Assembly (NCBI GenBank): GCA_947065955.1
Contig: CAMSXY010000078.1
Coordinates: forward strand, 1 to 5,890
DNA length: 5,890 nucleotides
Origin: an uncultured Caryophanales bacterium
GTDB taxonomy: Bacteria; Bacillota_I; Bacilli_A; RF39; UBA660
Direction of reading: 5' to 3'
The first letter of the stretch is position 1. Each line of letters begins with the position of its first letter. Below are positions 1 through 5,890 of this stretch, piece after piece. The notes under the pieces are model-generated. The model worked only from the letters and a program-made list of their open reading frames with translations. It made no database searches and was not told the origin of the DNA. A program made the position numbers and the translations under genes.

Positions 1-24
1 CCCTACACGACGCTCTTCCGATCT
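1..24 (+). other. Illumina TruSeq adapter remnant (sequencing artefact)
   Basis: These 24 bases match, from memory, the 3' end of the Illumina TruSeq universal / read-1 adapter, finishing in the diagnostic GCTCTTCCGATCT. Their base composition is GC-rich and unlike the AT-rich DNA that starts at base 25. The most likely explanation is an untrimmed adapter at a contig end, so the true sequence upstream of leuS is missing. It should not be read as part of a promoter or leader. Confidence 0.97.
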
Positions 25-64
25 CACTTTTATGGTTTATATTTAAAAAAGAAGGAGAGAAATT

Positions 65-2455
65 ATGTATAATTTTAGTGAAATAGAAGCCAAATGGCAA
101 AAGTATTGGGAAGAAAAAGAAACTTTTAAAACAGATGTATGGGACTTTGATAAACCAAAATACTATGCTCTAGATATGTTTCCTTACCCATCTGGACAGG
201 GTCTTCATGTAGGGCATCCAGAGGGTTATACAGCAACCGATATTGTTTCCAGAATGAAGCGTATGCAAGGTTATAATGTTTTACACCCAATGGGATGGGA
301 TGCTTTTGGCCTTCCAGCAGAACAATACGCTATTAAAACAGGAAATCATCCAGAAGGTTTTACGAAATCCAATATAGAAACGTTTAAAAAACAATTAAAA
401 ATGCTTGGACTTTCCTTTGATTGGAGTAAGGAAATTTCAACAGCGGATCCTGCCTATTATAAATGGACGCAATGGATTTTTATAGAACTTTTTAAGGATG
501 GGTATGCTCGTTTAGTCGATATGCCTGTAAATTGGTGTGAAGAACTCGGAACTGTTCTTGCCAATGATGAGGTTATTGATGGAAAAAGTGAAAGAGGAGG
601 TTTTCCCGTTGTTCGAAAAAACATGAAACAATGGGTTATTGATATTCCTTCTTATGCGGAAAAGTTACTAAGTGGACTGGAAGATATTGATTTTCCAGAA
701 TCCACAAAAGAGATTCAAAAAAATTGGATTGGAAAGTCTATAGGAGCGCTTGTTGATTTCAAAGTAAAAGGGATAGATGAAAAATTTACAGTCTTTACAA
801 CTCGTTGTGATACTCTTTTTGGAGCGACTTATACGGTACTTTCTCCAGAACATCCACTCGTTTCAAAAATTACCACAGAAGATAAAAAAGAAGAAGTTGA
901 AGCTTATAAAGAATATTGTAGTCATAAATCCGATTTAGAAAGAACCGAACTAAACAAAGAAAAAACAGGAGTTTTTACTGGAAGTTATGCCATAAATCCT
1001 GTAAATGGAAAAGAAATTCCTATTTGGATTGCTGATTATGTCCTTTCTTCTTATGGAACAGGGGCCATTATGGCTGTTCCTGCCCATGATGAACGTGACT
1101 TTGAATTCGCACGTAAGTTTGGACTCGAAATCCTTCCCGTTTTAGAAGGGGGAGATTTAGAAAAAGGAGCTTATACAGAAGATGGCCTTCATATAAATTC
1201 TGCTTTTTTAAATGGTCTTAATAAAGAAGAGGCTTTAGAAAAGATGTTTGCTTGGTTAGAAGAAAAGAAAATTGGTAGAAAAAAGACAAACTATCGTTTG
1301 AGAGAATGGATTTTCGCTCGTCAAAGATATTGGGGAGAACCGATTCCTATTGTCCATTTAGAAGATCAACTGATTGCCTTAGAAGAAAAAGAATTACCTC
1401 TTATTTTACCTTCCCTTGACGATTATAGTCCAAGTAAAAACGGAAATTCTCCTCTTGAAAAAGCAACAGAATGGTTGAAAGTAGAAAAAGATGGAAAAAT
1501 GGGGAAAAGGGAAACCAGCACCATGCCAGGTTCTGCAGGTTCAAGTTGGTATTTCCTTCGTTATATAGATCCTAATAACGATACTTGTTTAGCCGATAAA
1601 AAACTTTTAGAACACTGGTTACCAGTCGACTTATATGTGGGGGGACCTGAACATGCAGTAGGACATCTATTATATTCTCGTTTTTGGAACCAATACCTAT
1701 ATGACAAAGGTCTTGTTCCTGTAAAAGAACCTTTCAAAAAACTACGTCATCAAGGCATGATTTTAGGAGCTAATGGGGAAAAAATGAGCAAAAGTAAGGG
1801 AAATGTTGTTAATCCAGATGACATGGTAAAAGAATATGGAGCCGATGCTCTTAGAGTTTATGAAATGTTTATGGGACCTCTTGAAGCTTCGAAACCCTGG
1901 GATCCTAAAGGAATTGAAGGGTCCAAACGTTTTTTAGATCGCGTTTTTCGTCTTTATATAGAAGAAACCAAAATAAAAGAAGAAGAAAATAAGAATTTGG
2001 AAAGAATTTATCATCAAACCGTAAAAAAAGTAACAGAGGACTATGAGACTTTGAATTTTAATACAGCCATTAGTCAAATGATGATTTTTATAAATGCAGT
2101 TTATAAAGAAGAGGTATTTCCTAAAAACTATGCCAAAGAATTTTTAAAACTATTAAATCCAATTGCCCCTCATATTACAGAAGAATTATGGCAAAAACTA
2201 GGAGGAGAAACGACTATAAGCTATGAGCCTTGGCCTAGTTATATAGAAGAAAAAACAAAAGCAAGTACTTATGAGATGATTGTACAAGTAAATGGAAAAG
2301 TAAGAGGAAAAATGGAGGTAGACGTAAACATTTCAATAGAAAAAATGCAAGAATTGGCCCTTTCTATTGAAAATGTAAAAGAATATATCAAAGGAAAAGA
2401 AATCGTCAAAATCATTCCTATTCAGGGAAAAATTGTCAACATTGTTATAAAATAA
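65..2455 (+). CDS. leuS: Leucine--tRNA ligase (leucyl-tRNA synthetase)
   Basis: Cytoplasmic class I aminoacyl-tRNA synthetase that charges tRNA-Leu with leucine using ATP and edits mischarged tRNA. The 796 residues are full length for the bacterial type (about 800-860). The Rossmann domain carries the HIGH signature as HVGH (48-51). The zinc-knuckle region (about 156-179) lacks the cysteine cluster and resembles the B. subtilis type. The CP1 editing domain spans about 220-412, with the threonine-rich motif TTRCDTLFG (245-253) and GTGAIMAVPAHDERD (331-345), including the conserved Asp345. The catalytic domain resumes at REWIFARQRYWGEP (413-426), followed by TMPGSAGSSW (486-495), GGPEHAVGH (526-534) and KMSKS (573-577). 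An alpha-helical anticodon-binding domain and the C-terminal VNGKVRGK region close the protein. The ATG at 65 has AAGGAG at 52-57 with a 7-base gap, and the MYNFSEIEAKWQKYW start is typical. One variation is Cys248, where Pro is more usual in the TTRPDT motif. A terminator follows directly, so leuS ends its transcript. Its own promoter or any T-box leader is lost to the adapter junction. Confidence 0.98.
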   Translation: MYNFSEIEAKWQKYWEEKETFKTDVWDFDKPKYYALDMFPYPSGQGLHVGHPEGYTATDIVSRMKRMQGYNVLHPMGWDAFGLPAEQYAIKTGNHPEGFTKSNIETFKKQLKMLGLSFDWSKEISTADPAYYKWTQWIFIELFKDGYARLVDMPVNWCEELGTVLANDEVIDGKSERGGFPVVRKNMKQWVIDIPSYAEKLLSGLEDIDFPESTKEIQKNWIGKSIGALVDFKVKGIDEKFTVFTTRCDTLFGATYTVLSPEHPLVSKITTEDKKEEVEAYKEYCSHKSDLERTELNKEKTGVFTGSYAINPVNGKEIPIWIADYVLSSYGTGAIMAVPAHDERDFEFARKFGLEILPVLEGGDLEKGAYTEDGLHINSAFLNGLNKEEALEKMFAWLEEKKIGRKKTNYRLREWIFARQRYWGEPIPIVHLEDQLIALEEKELPLILPSLDDYSPSKNGNSPLEKATEWLKVEKDGKMGKRETSTMPGSAGSSWYFLRYIDPNNDTCLADKKLLEHWLPVDLYVGGPEHAVGHLLYSRFWNQYLYDKGLVPVKEPFKKLRHQGMILGANGEKMSKSKGNVVNPDDMVKEYGADALRVYEMFMGPLEASKPWDPKGIEGSKRFLDRVFRLYIEETKIKEEENKNLERIYHQTVKKVTEDYETLNFNTAISQMMIFINAVYKEEVFPKNYAKEFLKLLNPIAPHITEELWQKLGGETTISYEPWPSYIEEKTKASTYEMIVQVNGKVRGKMEVDVNISIEKMQELALSIENVKEYIKGKEIVKIIPIQGKIVNIVIK

Positions 2456-2460
2456 ACTGT

Positions 2461-2488
2461 AAAGCATAAATTTATTTATGCTTTTTTT
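2461..2488 (+). terminator. Rho-independent terminator after leuS
   Basis: A perfect 10-bp stem pairs 2461-2470 (AAAGCATAAA) with 2475-2484 (TTTATGCTTT) around the four-base loop TTTA. The stem's last T bases run on into a tract of seven T (2482-2488). It starts five bases after the leuS stop codon. The stem is AT-rich with only two G-C pairs, which is normal for a genome of this composition. On the opposite strand the stem would be followed by only a few T, so it mainly serves + strand transcription. Confidence 0.88.
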
Positions 2489-2515
2489 GGAAAAAGAAAA
2501 AATACGTGTTATAAT
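2487..2515 (+). promoter_or_regulatory. Sigma-A-type extended -10 promoter for deoD
   Basis: The -10 box is a perfect TATAAT (2510-2515), preceded by TG at 2507-2508, which gives the extended TGnTATAAT form. A 17-base spacer separates it from TTGGAA (2487-2492), a four-of-six match to TTGACA. The -35 shares its first two T with the terminator T-run of leuS. The expected start of transcription is near 2522, right at the ribosome binding site AGGAG (2523-2527), so the leader would be only about 15 bases and leaves no room for a riboswitch or attenuator. Confidence 0.8.
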
Positions 2516-2536
2516 GAAAAATAGGAGAGTGAAAAT

Positions 2537-3244
2537 ATGACACCACATATAGAAGCAAAAAAAGAAGATGTTGCAAATATTGTTTTAATGCCAGGAGATC
2601 CAAAAAGAGCCGAATTTATCGCAAACACCTATCTAGAGGATTTTAAATGCATTAACCAGGTAAGAGGAATGCTTGGATATACAGGTTTTTATAAAGGAAA
2701 AAAAGTTACTGTAATGGCCTCTGGAATGGGATGTCCCAGTATTGGAATTTATTCTTATGAACTATTTAATTTTTATGATGTCGATTGTATTATTCGAATC
2801 GGTTCTTGTGGAGCCTATACCGAAAATTTAGATTTATATGATGTCATTTTAGTAGAAAACAGTTATTCAAAATCCAGTTATATTGAAGTATTGGATGGAG
2901 AAAAAATCAATCTGATAGAAAGTTCCCCTTTTTTAAATGAAAAAATTAAAGAAGCCGCTTCACAAAAAAATATTACTTTACAACAAGGAAATATTTATAC
3001 AACCGATGTGTTTTATGCAAGTGGCGATATAAACGATTTATACAAAAATAAAAATTGTCTTGGAACTGAAATGGAAACTTTTGCCCTTTTTTATAACGCA
3101 AAAAAGTGTGGAAAAAAAGCTTCCGCTATATTAACAGTATCGGATAATTTAATTACCAAAAAAGTAACAACAAGTGAAGAAAGACAAAATGCTTTTAAAA
3201 CCATGATGGAGCTTGCACTTGAGACGACTTTACTGATAAATTAA
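2537..3244 (+). CDS. deoD: Purine-nucleoside phosphorylase, DeoD type
   Basis: Cytosolic enzyme of nucleoside salvage that splits purine (deoxy)nucleosides with phosphate into free base and (deoxy)ribose-1-phosphate; family members are typically hexamers. At 235 residues it is the usual length (E. coli DeoD is about 239). It aligns from the first residues: TPHI with His4 (reaches the neighbouring active site in E. coli), MPGDPKRA with Gly20 and Arg24, VRGMLG with Arg43, and RIGSCGA with Arg87 and Ser90 for phosphate. It continues with GNIYTTDVFY (151-160), EMET (178-181) for the ribose and VSDN with the catalytic Asp203 about where E. coli has Asp204. Arg216 in TSEERQ matches the helper arginine. 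The ATG has AGGAG at 2523-2527 with a 9-base gap and its own strong promoter. The middle part (about 107-150) differs from E. coli and resembles a Firmicutes branch with the SYELFNFYDVD segment. Odd points are Cys66 in GMGCPS, where Ile or Met is usual, and Asn204 after the catalytic Asp instead of His. No terminator follows, so it probably reads into the M16 genes. Confidence 0.96.
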   Translation: MTPHIEAKKEDVANIVLMPGDPKRAEFIANTYLEDFKCINQVRGMLGYTGFYKGKKVTVMASGMGCPSIGIYSYELFNFYDVDCIIRIGSCGAYTENLDLYDVILVENSYSKSSYIEVLDGEKINLIESSPFLNEKIKEAASQKNITLQQGNIYTTDVFYASGDINDLYKNKNCLGTEMETFALFYNAKKCGKKASAILTVSDNLITKKVTTSEERQNAFKTMMELALETTLLIN

Positions 3245-3261
3245 AAAAATATGTATATACT
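3233..3261 (+). promoter_or_regulatory. Possible weak promoter upstream of the first M16 gene
   Basis: TATACT (3256-3261) matches the -10 consensus at five of six positions and lies 17 bases after CTGATA (3233-3238), a four-of-six -35 match that overlaps the end of deoD. Transcription would start near 3268, inside the ribosome binding site. Such matches arise easily by chance in DNA this rich in A and T, so this is only a candidate internal promoter; read-through from deoD is the simpler source of transcript. Confidence 0.25.
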
Positions 3262-3264
3262 AAG

Positions 3265-3274
3265 AAAGAGGTGA
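3265..3274 (+). promoter_or_regulatory. Ribosome binding site that decides the TTG start at 3280
   Basis: AAAGAGGTGA fits the anti-Shine-Dalgarno consensus AAAGGAGGTGA with a single base missing. The in-frame GTG (3271) and ATG (3274) lie within or at the end of this site and therefore cannot be served by it. TTG at 3280 sits eight bases after the GAGG core (3268-3271), the normal distance. Confidence 0.75.
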
Positions 3275-3279
3275 TGACT

Positions 3280-4545
3280 TTGAAATATAGAAAATATAAT
3301 ATGGGATCCTATAATCTTCATTTCATAGAGTCAAATCGTTTTAAAACTATTACAATGCGCATAAATTTTAAAAGGAAAATAGAAAAGTACGATATTACCT
3401 TTCGAAACTTTTTAAAAAGTATTCTGTTAGAATCCAATAAGAAGTATCCAACACGTAGAATATTAGAACAAAAGTGCGAGGATCTTTATGGACTTAACTA
3501 TAACATTCATAATATTTTATCTGGAAAATATGGAATTATGAGTTTTGAAACCACTTTTTTAAATGAAAAATATACAGAAGAAAAAATGAATGAAAAATCA
3601 ATTGCCTTTATGTTTGACATTCTTTTTTCTCCTAATATCGCAAATGCAAAATTTGATACCAAAACATTTGATCTTTGTAAAAGACAGATGGAAGATTCCC
3701 TAAATTCAGTGCAAGATGATCCAGACTATTACAGTAAGATGAGACTTTTAGAAGAGATGAAGGAAGAACCCCTTTCTTACCGAAGCATTGGATATTTAGA
3801 GGACTTAAAAAAAATCAATCCTAAAAATTTATATGAATATTATTTAAGTATTTTACAAAGAGATTTTGTAGATATATTTTTAATTGGTGATTTTAGTATA
3901 GAAGAAATAAAACCTTTTATTACAAAAAATTTTCGTATTAATACCTTAAAAAAACCAGGAACCAAACATGAAATAACGTATAGTAAATTCCGAAAATTAG
4001 GGCATGTTGTAAAAGAAAAAAAGGATTTAGAACAAAGTAAATTACTTCTTTCTTTTAAATTAAAAAATTTAACAGATTTTGAAAAACAATATGTAATGGG
4101 AATTTATTCTTATATTTTAGGAGGAAGTCCAGATTCAAAACTTTTTAAGACGGTACGTGAGGAAAACTCCTTATGTTATTCGATTTCTTCTTCTTTTAGC
4201 GCTGTAAATAATCTTCTTACTATAAAAGCAGGTATTAATGCAAAAGATTATAGAAAAACCATTCATTTAATAAAAAAAGAAATAAAAAACATGGAAAAAG
4301 GAAATTTTTCGGAAGAAAATATTGCTTCTGGGATAACCACTTATTTAAATGCCTATAAACAGGTTCTAGATTCTCAAGACTCGATTATTTCTAACTACGT
4401 TGCCCATGAATATTTAAATCTAGATCTTCTTGAAGAAAGACGTTCCAATATAAAGAAAGTAAAAAAACAAGATATCAAAAATGTAGCGAAGAAAATTTCT
4501 ATCGATACAATTTATTTGCTAGAAGGTAGGGATAAAATTGATTAA
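3280..4545 (+). CDS. yfmF: M16 peptidase-like subunit, YfmF (YmfF) family; catalytic zinc motif absent
   Basis: The 421 residues from the TTG at 3280 are near the usual 420-430 of the family called EF-P 5-aminopentanol modification-associated protein YfmF in databases (YmfF in B. subtilis). The first M16 domain covers about 10-165; where active members carry HxxEH it reads FRNFLKSILLESNKKYPT (41-58), and no HxxEH occurs anywhere, so it should not bind catalytic zinc. The second M16_C domain, about 170-345, keeps LFKTVREENSLCYSI with Arg293 and Tyr300, seven residues apart, matching the Arg/Tyr pair (Arg824/Tyr831 in insulin-degrading enzyme) that non-catalytic M16B subunits use on substrate. 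The end (DTIYLLEG) is typical. No signal peptide or membrane segment is seen, so it is probably cytosolic. It lies 35 bases after deoD without a terminator and overlaps the next M16 gene by eight bases, which argues for coupled translation and a heterodimer. The start could instead be GTG 3271 (424 residues), but the ribosome binding site favours TTG. A direct role in EF-P modification is database naming, not visible here. Confidence 0.88.
   Translation: MKYRKYNMGSYNLHFIESNRFKTITMRINFKRKIEKYDITFRNFLKSILLESNKKYPTRRILEQKCEDLYGLNYNIHNILSGKYGIMSFETTFLNEKYTEEKMNEKSIAFMFDILFSPNIANAKFDTKTFDLCKRQMEDSLNSVQDDPDYYSKMRLLEEMKEEPLSYRSIGYLEDLKKINPKNLYEYYLSILQRDFVDIFLIGDFSIEEIKPFITKNFRINTLKKPGTKHEITYSKFRKLGHVVKEKKDLEQSKLLLSFKLKNLTDFEKQYVMGIYSYILGGSPDSKLFKTVREENSLCYSISSSFSAVNNLLTIKAGINAKDYRKTIHLIKKEIKNMEKGNFSEENIASGITTYLNAYKQVLDSQDSIISNYVAHEYLNLDLLEERRSNIKKVKKQDIKNVAKKISIDTIYLLEGRDKID
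4523..4531 (+). promoter_or_regulatory. Weak ribosome binding site for the second M16 gene
   Basis: AAGG (4523-4526) and AGGG (4528-4531) lie 11 and 6 bases before the TTG at 4538, inside the coding region of the upstream gene. Neither is a full AGGAGG, so re-initiation by ribosomes finishing the upstream gene, whose stop is at 4543-4545, is likely to contribute. Confidence 0.55.
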
Positions 4546-5818
4546 GAAAAATTTAACAGGGCTAGATCTAGAAGTATTTGAAGAAACGTTAGAAAATGGA
4601 CTTAGAATTTTTATCATTCCAAAGAAAAATGCTAATAATACATATGTTACTTTTTCAACAAATTATGGTTCGGTACAAAATGATTTTGTCCCAATTCAGG
4701 AAGAAAATATGATTTCTGTTCCTCTTGGAATTGCACATTTTCTAGAACATAAAGTATTTGAACAAGAAAGTGGCGAAGATCCCTTTACCTTTTATAGCGA
4801 ACGGGGTGCTGATGCGAATGCAAATACTACCAATTATAAAACAACTTATCTTTTTTCAGGAACTGAATTTTTAGAAGAAAATCTTAACTACCTTTTAGAT
4901 TACGTTACAAGTCCTTACTTTACAGATGAAAATGTGGAAAAAGAAAAAGGAATTATTGAACAAGAAATTAAAATGTATGAAGACGATCCCTATACAAGAA
5001 TTTACGAAGGAGTTATCTATAATGCCTTCGTAAATCATCCCATTCGATATCCAATTATAGGAAATATCGAATCTATTCGGAAAATTACAAAAGAAGACCT
5101 TTATAAATGTTACAATACCTTTTACCATCCAAGCAATATGTATATTGTGATTTCTGGAAAAGTAAAACCAGAGCAAGCTATCGAATGGATTTCAAAAAAT
5201 CAAGAAAAAAAGGAAAGAAAAAAAGTAGAAAAAATAAAAGTAAAAGAGTATGAAGAACCCAATGAAGTTGCTAAAAAGGAAGAAAGAATCAAATTAAATA
5301 TTACCATTCCTAAAGTAGCACTTGCCTATAAATTTCCAATAAAAGATTTTCAAGTAAAAGAAAAATCCACACTTTTACGTTATTTGTCCCTTCTTTTTGA
5401 TATACATTTTGGATCTACTTCAAAACTAGTTGAAAAACTACGTAGAGAGGATATTTTAAATGGGCATATTGAAGTGGATTTTGTAGACACAAATGAACAT
5501 ATTTTGGTCATTTTCTTTGCAGAAACCAAAAAGGAAGAAGAATGGATTGAGCAAATTGAAAAAGAATTAAAAGATTTAAAAGTAGAAAAAGAAGAGCTAG
5601 AACGAAAGAAAAAAGTATTATTAAGTTCTCTTTTATATATGAGTGATAATGTATATAGTATAAATCATATGATTATGAATAGAATAAATCGTTATCATTT
5701 TATTGACTATACTATTCTTCAAAAAATAAAAGATGTAAATATGGATACAATGAAAGAAATAACCGAAAAACTGAATTTTTCAAATCGAACCCTCTTTTTT
5801 GTAGAACCAAAAAAATAA
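4538..5818 (+). CDS. yfmH: M16 family zinc metallopeptidase, YfmH (YmfH) family; catalytic subunit
   Basis: A 426-residue pitrilysin-like protease, close in length to B. subtilis YmfH and similar to it from the first residues (MIKKNLTGLDLEVFEETLENG). The inverted zinc motif HFLEH is at 67-71: His67 and His71 as ligands, Glu70 as general base. The third ligand is most likely Glu143 in the EKGIIEQEIKMYEDDP segment, with the other conserved glutamate, Glu136, seven residues before it. The first M16 domain is about 12-180; YHPSNMYIVISG starts the second. A strongly charged Lys/Glu linker (about 219-256) joins the halves. The C-terminal half has KLVEKLRREDILNGHI in place of the Arg/Tyr pair, so this protein probably needs the upstream subunit for substrate binding. 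No signal peptide or membrane segment is seen. The start is TTG; it overlaps yfmF by eight bases. Databases name the family EF-P 5-aminopentanol modification-associated protein YfmH; the substrate is unknown. No terminator follows. Confidence 0.93.
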   Translation: MIKKNLTGLDLEVFEETLENGLRIFIIPKKNANNTYVTFSTNYGSVQNDFVPIQEENMISVPLGIAHFLEHKVFEQESGEDPFTFYSERGADANANTTNYKTTYLFSGTEFLEENLNYLLDYVTSPYFTDENVEKEKGIIEQEIKMYEDDPYTRIYEGVIYNAFVNHPIRYPIIGNIESIRKITKEDLYKCYNTFYHPSNMYIVISGKVKPEQAIEWISKNQEKKERKKVEKIKVKEYEEPNEVAKKEERIKLNITIPKVALAYKFPIKDFQVKEKSTLLRYLSLLFDIHFGSTSKLVEKLRREDILNGHIEVDFVDTNEHILVIFFAETKKEEEWIEQIEKELKDLKVEKEELERKKKVLLSSLLYMSDNVYSINHMIMNRINRYHFIDYTILQKIKDVNMDTMKEITEKLNFSNRTLFFVEPKK

Positions 5819-5819
5819 C

Positions 5820-5848
5820 TTGCAATTTATGTATATTTATGGTAAATT
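5820..5848 (+). promoter_or_regulatory. Probable extended -10 promoter for the gene starting at 5873
   Basis: TTGCAA (5820-5825) is a four-of-six -35 match. Exactly 17 bases later comes TAAATT (5843-5848), preceded by TG at 5840-5841, so the -10 reads TATGGTAAATT, a familiar extended -10 form in low-GC Gram-positives. The hexamer itself matches only four of six. Transcription would start near 5855, just before the ribosome binding site AGGGAGG (5860-5866). It begins two bases after the yfmH stop codon, so the next gene may be transcribed both from here and by read-through. Confidence 0.55.
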
Positions 5849-5872
5849 AATAGATAGTTAGGGAGGCTATAT

Positions 5873-5890
5873 ATGCAAATTTTATTAATT
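5873..5890 (+). CDS. Start of an unidentified gene, cut by the window end
   Basis: Only six codons are present (MQILLI), opened by ATG with a strong ribosome binding site AGGGAGG (5860-5866) six bases upstream and a probable promoter before that. The hydrophobic beta-strand-like start would fit a Rossmann-fold protein such as the short-chain dehydrogenase (YmfI) that follows ymfH in B. subtilis, but six residues cannot establish this and many other proteins begin similarly. The product is unassigned. It is unclear whether the contig continues past 5890. Confidence 0.7.

Noticed and set aside
38..43. TATATT as a -10 box for leuS.
   Set aside because: The matching -35 would fall at about 15-20, inside the adapter sequence, so the promoter cannot be judged.
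25..64. A possible T-box leader end before leuS.
   Set aside because: Only 40 genuine bases remain, with no T-box core or hairpin plus T-run visible; the region that could hold it is absent.
668..853. Minus-strand open frame of 61 codons.
   Set aside because: It lies fully inside the leuS editing domain, has no plausible ribosome binding site and its composition is the mirror of the coding strand.
2333..2548. Minus-strand open frame of 71 codons across the leuS/deoD junction.
   Set aside because: Its Phe/Ile-rich product is the complement of A-rich coding and terminator DNA, and it runs through the terminator and promoter; nothing supports expression.
3319..3333. HFIES near the start of the YfmF-like protein as a zinc motif (HxxE).
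   Set aside because: It lacks the second histidine and lies about 30 residues before the position where HxxEH occurs in active M16 proteins.
4895..5176. Minus-strand open frame of 93 codons.
   Set aside because: It is antisense to conserved yfmH codons and the translation resembles no protein I recognise.
5204..5253. An in-frame A AAA AAG heptamer at 5206-5212 in yfmH, like the dnaX -1 frameshift site; a -1 shift would end at TGA 5251-5253 and release only the N-terminal M16 half.
   Set aside because: A-runs are everywhere in this AT-rich sequence and this one lies in a Lys/Glu linker. I see no clear upstream Shine-Dalgarno stimulator or downstream hairpin, so chance is the best explanation.
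5824..5848. Inverted repeat AATTTA/TAAATT as a terminator or operator after yfmH.
   Set aside because: Six A-T pairs with a 13-base gap and no T-run would not be stable; the second arm is better explained as the -10 box.

Overview
The window is an ordinary stretch of an AT-rich, low-GC Gram-positive (Bacillota, probably Bacilli) chromosome. It is preceded by 24 bases that are not biological: positions 1-24 match the 3' end of the Illumina TruSeq read-1 adapter. The host assignment rests on the gene content (B. subtilis-like leuS, a DeoD-type phosphorylase, a YmfF/YmfH M16 pair), strong AGGAG-type ribosome binding sites, TTG starts, AT-rich codon choice and TAA as the only stop codon seen. No gene is interrupted by an in-frame TGA and tryptophan is written TGG, so nothing here suggests the Mycoplasma code. 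An uncultured gut-type Bacilli genome would fit, but this is inference.

Layout, all genes on the + strand: adapter remnant (1-24); short truncated leader (25-64); leuS, leucyl-tRNA synthetase, full length (65-2455); a clean intrinsic terminator (2461-2488) whose T-run overlaps the -35 of an extended -10 promoter (2487-2515); deoD, purine-nucleoside phosphorylase (2537-3244); an M16 peptidase-like protein of the YfmF (YmfF) family (TTG start at 3280, end 4545); an M16 metallopeptidase of the YfmH (YmfH) family overlapping it by 8 bases (4538-5818); a second promoter-like sequence (5820-5848); and the first six codons of another gene (5873-5890, cut by the window end).

Functionally, leuS closes one transcription unit. 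deoD opens a second that very probably runs through the two M16 genes. These two look like a classical two-subunit M16B protease: the downstream protein keeps the zinc motif HFLEH, while the upstream protein lacks it but keeps the Arg/Tyr pair in its C-terminal half. Databases name these families after association with EF-P 5-aminopentanol modification, but the substrate of the pair is not evident from sequence. No mobile element, CRISPR array, tRNA, rRNA or phage gene was seen. I do not see a new defence or mobile system. The points most worth a second look are the adapter contamination, the divided active site of the M16 pair, the start-codon choice of both M16 genes and the compact promoters.
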